This document shows, piece after piece, positions 53,409 to 61,421 of a stretch of DNA of 64,000 bases. Positions within the stretch are counted from its first letter, which is position 1. Every line of letters starts with the position of its first letter. Made by a program: the position numbers and the translations under genes. This DNA is from Daphnia pulex (lineage: Eukaryota > Arthropoda > Branchiopoda > Diplostraca > Daphniidae). The notes beneath the pieces were generated by a model, which saw only the letters and a program-made list of their open reading frames with translations, did not search any database and was not told the DNA's origin. The stretch covers positions 1,860,001 to 1,924,000 of the forward strand of contig NC_060027.1 of the NCBI RefSeq assembly GCF_021134715.1. The letters run 5' to 3'.

Positions 53409-54012
53409 ATATTACATCATCATGCTGAGCACCATGGGGATAGGAGATCTCATCTGCCGTTTAGTTATAGGGCCACTCATCACCGTTTGGAAATTAGACG
53501 TCACGAAACTGTACGCCATCTCGCAGATTGCCTGCGCCATAACAATTGCTTCCTTTCCAACCGTGGTGAACGGCGTCCAGATGATTATCCAAGGTTTCTT
53601 ATTCAGCGTGACTTTCGGCTGTCAACGTTTGTTTCTCGGTAATTTACTACAATGGTCCAATGAATCCGCTTTCGATTTCGTCCCAGTCAATTTAATGGTC
53701 CCATTTTATTTTTATTTTTAGCTCTCGTTCCGCGTGCGCTTTTCGGAAGTGAAAATTTGAATCGGATCTTTTTTGGTGTCTCCATGTTTTTCGGAGGGAT
53801 TGGCATTCTTATTGGTCCACCGATCGTAAGTATTTGTTAATTATTTTATTTGAAATTATTGTGTCATTCTTTTTCGTAATTATTAGGCAGGACTTATTGT
53901 GGATATCACGCCAGGTCGCTCTTATTGGTTGGCCTTTGTCTTCGCCTCTGTCATGGAACTTTTATCGGCGATCGCTACAATAGGCGCGCTGTTCTTCGCT
54001 AATCGAAAATGA
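53409..54012 (+). CDS. C-terminal half of an MFS (monocarboxylate-type) transporter
   Basis: Three exons: 53409-53638, about 53722-53827 and 53887-54012, with an acceptor TTTTACAG before the first and consensus junctions (CTC-G / CT-CTC; CCG-ATC / GCA-GGA). The product reads YYIIMLSTMGIGDLICRL, several hydrophobic helices, then PRALFGSENLNRIFFGVSMF, GPPIAGLIVDITPGRSYWLA and a final helix ending FFANRK. This matches the last helices of SLC16-like transporters. The N-terminal half is not visible in the 1.2 kb upstream, where the kinase-ankyrin gene ends. It is therefore either a 5'-truncated copy or a gene with unrecognised upstream exons. The retained splice sites and open frames argue against old decay. 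Confidence 0.6.
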
Positions 54013-54206
54013 AGTCTTTCCAAAAATTGAATAATGTCCGGTTTGTTGAAATTAAGTGAGATTTATTTTTTTCGTTAGTTATTTCGACATTCTCCACATG
54101 TTATGGACAATTACAGATTTTTTTCAAAAATAGATACTAGGAATTTTGCGGCTAAGGCATTCGGGTCAAATTCCGATTAGTTTTACTGGTGGGTCTCGTG
54201 GTGGAA

Positions 54207-54744
54207 TTAATAGCTTGGAGAGTAGCTGCCGTAAGATTTGGGTTTCTCGTATTTGTCGTAACCGTAAGATGGGGGGCTGTAGTCGTAGCTTGGTTTCTTA
54301 CCATAGCCGTAAGGAGAAGGTTGGTATTCGTAGCTTGGTTTCTTGTCGTATCCGTAGGAAGGTGGGCTGTAATCGTAACTCGGTTTCTTATCGTAGCCAT
54401 AAGAAGAAGGCTGATACTCGTAGCTTGGTTTCTTGTCGTAGCCGTAAGGAGCAGAGTGATAACCATAGCTAGGTTTGTTATCGTAACCCTTGTCGTATCC
54501 TTTTGGGCCCTTATAGTCCATATCGTACTTGACCGAGTACGAGGATCCGTATGGTGAATATCCTTTGCTTCCACCGTAGGAATAAGGATCGCTGGCCATG
54601 GAGACGGCCACCAAAACGACGAGAGCAAACAAGGAACTCTGCAAATGTTTCAAGGATATGTCACTCATAACTTACAGGTATGTAGTCAAACATAAAATAC
54701 TCAAGCATTTTAGTAGATAGAAACTTACAGTGAAATTGGCCATT
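54207..54744 (-). CDS. secreted Tyr/Pro/Lys-rich repeat protein, copy A
   Basis: Exon 1 is only 15 bases (54730-54744, MANFT), then exon 2 at 54207-54638; 148 residues. Signal peptide MANFTSSLFALVVLVAVSMA. The mature part repeats KKPSYEYQPSPYGYD and KKPSYDYSPPSYGYD units and ends KPKSYGSYSPSY. Extended Tyr/Pro repeats suggest a cuticle, shell or adhesive structural protein that may be cross-linked through Tyr; this is inference. Tandem paralogue of 55771-56252: same 5-codon first exon, same intron position, same KYEKPKSYGSYS ending. Confidence 0.85.
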
Positions 54745-54845
54745 TTGTGTTGTAGTACTGTTTCTATTTCTTCAAGAGAGCTGTTGGTGTTATTGTTGAA
54801 TTGTTGGAACAAACAACTGATGACAGTAGACTCGGAGACGGTCAG

Positions 54846-54853
54846 TATTTATA
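54846..54853 (-). promoter_or_regulatory. TATA box of copy A
   Basis: Minus-strand TATAAATA about 100 bases upstream of the start codon. The same word at the same distance precedes copy B, within a similar block (ACTGACCG versus ACCGACTC). Confidence 0.7.
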
Positions 54854-55020
54854 GCAAGTGGAAAAGCTGGCCGGCATATGGTGACGGTGAGAAAGCGCAA
54901 ATAAGCGGCATTGATAACGCCCTCGTTTTTTTCAGTTTCATAAAATCCTTGGAGAATGATTTACGCGACGTATATAACACGAATCGGTGGTTTTCTATAT
55001 TTGTCTCGCTGGACAAGTAA

Positions 55021-55770
55021 AAACAACATTTAGATTTGTTTCATTGAGCTTCAGAGCGGGTTTTAACTATAATAACGTTTAGTTGTGACCATTGGAATTC
55101 CCCCGGTTCGCTTAAAGTTTTAATTGAATTTGTTAACATTTTTGTTACCACAGACCACGCCCTGCTATAAGTTGTCGCCGAAAATGATCATGGACCGTAA
55201 GTCGGAAACAGGAAATTTGATAGCGACGATGGAGTGAAACGGTGATTGGTTAAATAGAGTAACAGGTGCAACACGAAACTTCGCATGTCTCTACCAACAT
55301 ACTTTCACCTGCTGAAGATAAAAACGAAACCTCATTTTATAGGAAGTTTCTTATATACATCCACTGATCTTTTCCTTTTCTAATGTGGCAACTACAGTTG
55401 CTTAAAAGAATAGACTCGCTTCCCGATTTCATTTTAATTACGATTCTCAAATTTGAGATTTGCAAATGAATTGTTAATGAAAAATTGGACTCTCCCGATC
55501 CTAATTGAGAAACGAAATTGATGATTGAAGGCGAAGACCAGCGACGTTAGGCAAGACTGAATTTAATGTAGACGGTAGTGGGGTAACTATGCAATTTATT
55601 CATTTCCTTGAAATAACCCAACGATATTTACGCCAGCAGAAATAATTTATTTCTGCGTCATACTCAAAGTTAAAGAAAAATATAATAATGCACTTGATCA
55701 GAGAAATTCGACGGATTGTTGAAGAGTTTTAAAACGGTGCGACTTTATGGCTGGCGGTTAAAGATGACTT
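55021..55770. other. spacer between the tandem Tyr-rich genes
   Basis: AT-rich, no gene recognised. Confidence 0.5.
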
Positions 55771-56252
55771 TCAATAAGCTGAGTAGCTTCCGTAAGATTT
55801 GGGTTTCTCATACTTGTTGTCGTATCCTTTAGACTGCACGTAAGATGGTTGAGGGTTGTATGCCTTGGCTTTCATTTGGTACGAGGGTTGAGGTGGATTG
55901 TACGCTTTCGTGTTGTAAGTTGGGGCTTGACGGTACTCTTTAGGTTTCATGTCGTATGATGGAGTCTCGTAATGTTTTCTCTCGTAAGAAGTTTCGTAAG
56001 CCTTGGGCTTCATGTTGTATGACGGAGACTCGTAATGTTTCTTCTCGGGAGCATAAGAAGATCCGTAAGGTGCAGGCTGCTCGTAGGGTTTCCCATTGTA
56101 TCCATTGGCCATTGCAACGGCAGCGAAAGAAACGAGAATCACAGCGATCTGGAGAATATTTGGGGAAACAAGTAACAACAAACTAAATTAAAAATCCTAG
56201 CCTGGCTTAATCAATGATAGAATTAAAGTTAACTTACAGTGAATTTGGCCAT
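55771..56252 (-). CDS. secreted Tyr/Pro/Lys-rich repeat protein, copy B
   Basis: Exon 1 56238-56252 (MAKFT), exon 2 55771-56148; 130 residues. The signal peptide continues IAVILVSFAAVAMA. The mature protein repeats KHYESPSYNMKPKAYE-like units and AYNPQPSY units and ends NKYEKPKSYGSYSAY. Paralogue of copy A in tandem on the same strand. Repeat units differ between the two while the N-terminal hydrophobic part, first exon and last 12 residues are conserved, so repeats have turned over after duplication. Confidence 0.85.
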
Positions 56253-56345
56253 TGTGGTCTGTATTTTTCTTGCTGTTGTTTTCAGAAAAGCTGTATTGAA
56301 TTGCTGAAAGGAGCAAGTGGTAACTACCGACTTGACTTGAGTCGG

Positions 56346-56353
56346 TATTTATA
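56346..56353 (-). promoter_or_regulatory. TATA box of copy B
   Basis: Minus-strand TATAAATA about 94 bases upstream of the start codon, matching copy A. Confidence 0.7.
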
Positions 56354-57529
56354 GGAAAAAGTAGAGGCAGAACGGACTGGTGGGTTGGAACACGTTATTG
56401 ATGTCACATCAATTCACTTTCGTACTAACCTTGGCCTGGGGGTGTGTGGGGTGTGGCTAAAATTAGAATCACCCACTTTAAAAAGACCTTTACTGGGTTC
56501 GCGGTTCACTGTACAGCGGTATAAGACAAAAGGAGAAAAAATTCGTTATAAATAGAAACTAAATGCGGTTCTAATTAACTGGTTTGCATACAGTCACTTG
56601 GCTGAGTTTACAAAGTTGGCGGCGTCTTTTTGCGAAACCCAACAAGGTCTTAATCAATTTTCAATTTTGGCACTTTTTTCTACTAATTTTTCTACTTGAA
56701 CTCATCATCTATTCTCAAATCAACTTATATAATCTACTTCTACTCTATAAACTTTGCATCATTTTTGAAAAAACCGCGTCATTCCATTTCAGACACCTAG
56801 TAGAGAAATTTCGTACTACTTTATCGTTGCGTTGTCGTCTGCGTTTTGGGCGGCTTGACGACCAATGTTTGGTCCAAGAAGTGAGATTTCTTTAATCTTT
56901 TTGTGACTTTCTGTTGTAAGGAATATTTTTATCTGTTTAACATAGAGAGGACACCGAGTAACTGTAATTTTGTCTAAGTATAAACTGTCTAAAGTTAGAC
57001 AGTTCTCTCTAACCTGGAATCCCCACAGTTGATATTTGGGACCTTGATATATGCACATCCAACGCTTCGTGAAAATGTGTTAATCATAAATTATTGCTTA
57101 GTTTTTTTTTTTGTTTCTCTTGACTTATAATTTTAGGTAAAATCTTCCACATTTGAGAAATAATTCATTTATTAATTAATAGATTAACAAGGACCGATAA
57201 ATCTAGTAGATTAAATCACCTAGTAGTATGCAAATTAAAAAAAAAAAAACATCAAACATGATCAACTCTCCGCAACTCTCACTTGGAATGCTGTATACTT
57301 TGGTTTTATTAAATGCATGCATATCAAGGCTTTTTACAAAAGATAGGGCTATTTTGCCAAGTTAACAACTGGCTTATTTGTTATTTAATAATTTCGCTTT
57401 TTTCCCACAGGAAGATCTACGATGCTGTCATTTTTCTAACGTCCGGTTGAAGCCATTCTGAGAAGGTACTTTTCAGCCCTTATCTAAAACAAAAGAATTG
57501 CAATATTATTTCCTATGAATTTGGTTGAA
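56354..57529. other. spacer without a recognised gene
   Basis: AT-rich with poly-T tracts. No conserved frame. Confidence 0.4.
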
Positions 57530-58020
57530 GGTCATAACTCATAAGGAAGGTTACGTAAGTGTCATGCGGTGGTGTAAGGTTGGGTGAGAATTGAGAAAAA
57601 CACGTGTTCATCATTATAAACTACAGTTGTAGGTAGAATTGCTGCAAGGCTTGAGTTGAGAGGTAAGGTTGAAAGAAACTTTTCTATTTCCAATGAATTT
57701 GGTTGAAGGTCATAAGGAACATTACGTAAAAGTGTCATGCGGTGGTGTAGAGGTTGGGTAAGAATGACACGTGTTTCATCATTATCAAGCAGGTACAATA
57801 GCCGCAAGGTTAAGCTATTTGGTTTTCATTTTGATATTGGTTTTTGTAGACCCATCCCCAGCAACGTCTTCCTGCAGAAGGAAAGGCCGGTTTGCATTTC
57901 AATTGAAGGTCATGGAGATCATTACGTAGAACGTGTCATGCAGTGGTGTAGAGGTTGGGTGAGAACGGGACGTTTTTCATCATTATCAAGAAGGTAGAAT
58001 AGCCGCAAGGCTCGAGAGGT
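57530..58020 (+). repeat. three degenerate promoter-type units
   Basis: A block 'gtcatgcggtggtgtagaggttgggt' then 'catcattatcaagcagg' and 'aatagccgcaagg' occurs around 57560, 57735 and 57930. A diverged fourth copy is at about 58889. They lie upstream of the Tyr-rich array, so they look like repeated promoter segments rather than genes. Confidence 0.65.
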
Positions 58021-58039
58021 GAGGGTGAGAAAAAAATCG

Positions 58040-58047
58040 TATAAAAG
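58040..58047 (+). promoter_or_regulatory. TATA box of Tyr-rich array copy 1
   Basis: TATAAAAG in 'tcgtataaaaggagagag'. An initiator-like TCAGT follows about 30 bases later. In copy 2 the aligned segment reads 'tcgtaaagaaggagaggg', so its TATA is lost. Confidence 0.6.
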
Positions 58048-58049
58048 GA

Positions 58050-58731
58050 GAGAGAAAAGGCGACAGAGATCAGTCGAGTGAGAATCTCTGCCCCGTCAAC
58101 AACTGATTACTTGTCACCAACTGCATTCTTCCCATTTCCCATTCGTAATCGTAGGTATTCGTATTCGTTATTATATTCGTTTGTTTTACATGGAGTGTGG
58201 AATTAATTCTATTTAGTATTTATATTTGTTAATATACCACTGATAACTGAATGTTTTAAAATTATTTATTGTCTAGATAACTATGGCGTCGTTCTGCTGT
58301 TGGTTATCGTTGTGTCGACCAGTGATGTACCAATGTCTCCTAGGTATGGTGGTTACCAAATCACTACCCCGCCGTCTTACAACAGAACAACATCAAACGT
58401 AACGACCAGTTACTTCACCAAGCCCCCCAACTATTACACTGAGGAGGCCGAATGTTGCACAGCCACGTATGCTGCCCCAGTTTACTTCACCGAGGTCCCC
58501 AAATATTACTCTGCTCCCAGCTACTACCAGAGGCTTCTGACTACACTAAGGCCCCCGAGTATTAAATTGCAACTTACGCTGCCCCCAGATACTACACTGA
58601 AGCTCCGAAGTTATCCACCACCAAGGAAATGGAACACCCCAACCTACGCTTCTCCACCTTACTACACACGGCAACCTGCGCTATTAGTCACCAAGTGCAG
58701 TCTTGATCGTGCAACCAATTCTCATGCGTAA
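58050..58731 (+). pseudogene. Tyr-rich secreted protein, decayed copy 1
   Basis: Leader exon at about 58070-58154, exon 2 from 58277. Exon 2 reads NYGVVLLLVIVVSTSDV (signal peptide), then APVYFTEVPKYYSAPSYY units. By alignment with copy 2 the start codon plus G at the leader end (ATGG) has become GTAG. A one-base loss near 58527 shifts the frame out of the YTEA...YTKAPEYY pattern, and a TAA follows in the original frame. The distal frame to 58731 is not family-like. Confidence 0.6.
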
Positions 58732-58819
58732 ATATGCTGTTTTACATTCACTTTTGAATCATTCCACGTTTCTTAGATTGTTGTTTAATCATTTACATAT
58801 TTAAATATTTTCAATTAGA

Positions 58820-58890
58820 TTTGGCGTCGTGCTGCTGTTGGGTGTTCTATCGTTGATAGCGGGTCTACCACTGGTGTACCAGACTCCACC
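58820..58890 (+). pseudogene. fragment of a third Tyr-rich copy
   Basis: After an acceptor-like TTAG, FGVVLLLGVLSLIAGLPLVY corresponds to the signal-peptide exon of the neighbouring copies. It runs straight into the promoter unit of copy 2 ('gaggttgggtga'), so the rest is deleted. Confidence 0.55.
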
Positions 58891-59089
58891 GAGGTTGGGT
58901 GAGGACTATACGTGTTGCATCACTATCAAGTGGGTGTAATAGCCGTAATGCTTTAGAGGTGAAACAGGACGAGAAAAATTCGTAAAGAAGGAGAGGGAAA
59001 AGGCGATGGAGATCAGTCGAGTGAGAATCTCCGACCCGGCAACAACTGTACTATTTGTCATCAACTGCAATTCCATTCTCCAATGCTCC

Positions 59090-59940
59090 TTCCAATTATC
59101 AATCATGGGTAAATAAATTTGTACTTTTTCTATTTGTTAACATGCCACTTATAACTGAATATTAATATTAATTTTTTTTTGGTTAGTTAACTATGGCGTC
59201 GTTCTACCGTTGGTTATCGTTTATTGCTGGGTCGACCACTGTTGTACCGATGTCTCATGGGTATGGAGGATACTAAACCGCAACGTCGCCGCCTAACTAC
59301 ACAACATACGCAACAACCAGTTACTACACCGAGGCCCACAAGTAGGCCTACTACTCCGATCCCAACTACTATACCGAGGCTCCAGCTTATTACACCATCG
59401 AGGCCCACCTGTACTACACCACTAAGGCACCGGAGTATTACACCACAACCTTTGCTGCTCCAGCCTACTACACCGAGGCTCCCAAGCACGCTCCCAAGCA
59501 CTATACCACCAGAGAACCGGATTACTACGCGACTACGTATGCTGCCCCAGCTTACTACACCGAGGCTCCCAAGTATTTCTCTGCTCCAGCTTACTACACC
59601 GGGGTCCTGAATACTACTCTGCACCCAGCTACATAACCCACAACTACACAGCGGTTGCTTCATCGTACTACGTTGATCCGAATTACTACTCCGAGGTTCC
59701 AGTTTACTACACCAAAATCTACACTGCCCCCCAGCTGCTACACTGAAGCTCCTGTTTACTGCAACACCAAGGTATTCGAGTATTATCCCACATTTACGCT
59801 TCTCCAACCTTCTACATCGAAGCTGCGAAGTATTACTTGCCCCAGTTACAACACCACTACAAAAAGACCGAAAAAGACTTATTCTAAATCCAAAATTTTT
59901 CCTTGTAAATGGAAATTGATCCTTATTAGAATACACTTTT
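59090..59940 (+). pseudogene. Tyr-rich secreted protein, decayed copy 2
   Basis: A leader at 58985-59109 ends ATGG then gtaaat; exon 2 starts after TTAG at about 59188 with NYGVVLPLVIV. A frame-disrupting change follows at about 59220. The repeat region still shows family units in other frames (EAPAYYTIEA, TTKAPEYYTTTFAAPAYY, EAPKHYTTREPDYYATTYA), broken by several stops and shifts. The long antisense frame 59214-59936 is a by-product. Its promoter lacks a TATA box. Confidence 0.65.
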
Positions 59941-60405
59941 AATGCGAGTAATTATCTTGTAAGACTTCTCAACACCTCCAAGCATTTTAACATTGCAACG
60001 TATTCTGATTTTCATTTTTTGAGCAGAACTACTGTTGCTTCAGTTGCTTTGAACAAGAACACTCTGATGCTTGGACGAATTTCATTTAGGCAAGTTACAA
60101 AAAAGTTGGTCTTTCCTCTAAACTAACTGTTGTATTTTTATCTAACTCAGGGTAATGAATGGATTATGACAAATTATGTGATTGGTTCTACATAGATCTT
60201 CGGACTCTGCCAATAAATTTTCTAAGTCCCTTTAATACCTTGCATTAAATGTAAGTCAATACTCAATCATCTGTTATTAAAGACACAATGAAGAAACATG
60301 TTAAAAGGAATTGCTTTATTGTCCCACCTCCACCCACAATTCCACCACATTTTACAGTCACATACAAGTCATACATACATACACATATACACACATACAC
60401 TTAAG
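59941..60405. other. spacer, low-complexity CA/TA tract
   Basis: AT-rich; 60340-60400 holds a 'catacatacacatac' simple repeat directly left of the piggyBac-like element. Confidence 0.5.
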
Positions 60406-60741
60406 TTAACCCGTTGGCTGCCACGCCATACAACCCGTAGGTTGTTTTTCTACTACTCTACGCGCCACGTCAGAAGGATCCATGACCAAGGAGGGACTTG
60501 CCATTGCTGACAAGTCCGGGCTGACACGGTGACAGGAGAAGATGGAATGCACAACCTCTAGAATCCATCACCGTATCGAAAAGGGGGAAGTCCCTATGGT
60601 GCATTGCCTAACAGGCGCCTTGCGGCGAATCTGGGGCTGGTGCGACTGTCCGACCACGCGGCATGAAAACCACGAGACCGAACAGCGCGGCCCGTGCTAA
60701 GGAGCTAGGGGAGAACAAAGGCGTGGCAGACAACGGGTTAA
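60406..60741. mobile_element. piggyBac-like MITE, 328 bases plus TTAA sites
   Basis: The element is bounded by TTAA at 60406-60409 and 60738-60741. Its ends are inverted repeats: CCCGTTGGCTGCCACGCC on the left and, read inward, CCCGTTGTCTGCCACGCC on the right (two mismatches). TTAA duplication with ends beginning CCC is the signature of the piggyBac superfamily. It has no transposase frame, so it is non-autonomous. The interior is GC-richer than its surroundings. Confidence 0.8.
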
Positions 60742-60771
60742 CTAACACATAACGAAATAATACCAACAATA

Positions 60772-60842
60772 CGATGATCCACGTTGATGACGAGTCTCGG
60801 TGCCGGACGCGATCGATGATCCACGTTGATGACGAGTCTCGG
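60772..60842 (+). repeat. two copies of a 29-base unit, period 42
   Basis: 'cgatgatccacgttgatgac' followed by 'gagtctcgg' occurs at 60772-60800 and 60814-60842, just right of the piggyBac-like MITE. On the minus strand it produces a short in-frame duplicated peptide that I do not treat as a gene. Confidence 0.85.
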
Positions 60843-61036
60843 AATTCCATCTTCTCGACGTCTCATCTGCATTACCTGAATAAAGACAACAAAATTCTTA
60901 GTGACATGCCAATAAAAGTTACATAATAGTCACATAGTAAATAAGGTACATTGATCTTGTTTTTTTGCTAAAAACTTCAAAGGCCTGCTTTAAATTGCTT
61001 AAAATCTACCTAACAATATTGAGAACTGTACAAAAA

Positions 61037-61421
61037 ACAAAGCTCACTTACTAGTAAAAAAAAAAAATCCGGAAGTATACCGGAAGTAACCACAGCGTCT
61101 TAACCATTGAGCTGTCGTCAAATCAAACCACATATTCGTGATCTCCATGAAATTTGGGGTCGATTAGGTGTGATTTAAACGAAATCCAAAATTTGGCCAA
61201 AATCGAGAATTTTCCTGAACTATAGTTCAGGAAAATTTTCAAAACCGGAAGTACGCGTACGTAAAAATAAAAACATGAACTTTACCACAAATTTAACGAG
61301 GATTACGAATATGTGGTTTGTTTGGGCGTCGAATGAATATTAACTGAACTACTGACTGAAATGACAAAACCGGAAGTAGAAAAAAAAAGCAAAAATCGAT
61401 AATTTAACAAGTGAGCTTTGT
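61037..61421. mobile_element. 385-base MITE with ACAAAGCTCACTT ends
   Basis: ACAAAGCTCACTT at 61037-61049 is inverted at 61409-61421. Inside are 'ccggaagta' motifs near both ends, and a palindrome around 'ttttcctgaactatagttc' (about 61210-61245) that would fold into a perfect hairpin. The left 220 bases recur at 4133-4328. No clear target duplication was found. No coding capacity. Confidence 0.65.

Noticed and set aside
54146-54557. Plus-strand frames rich in Arg/Ser and Val
   Set aside because: Antisense of the Tyr/Pro-rich secreted protein copy A.
59214-59936. 240-codon minus-strand frame
   Set aside because: Antisense of the decayed Tyr-rich repeat; no domain, no splice context.
60608-60850. 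80-codon minus-strand frame with a duplicated SSSTWII segment
   Set aside because: Spans the end of the piggyBac-like MITE and a tandem repeat; the apparent internal repeat is the DNA duplication.
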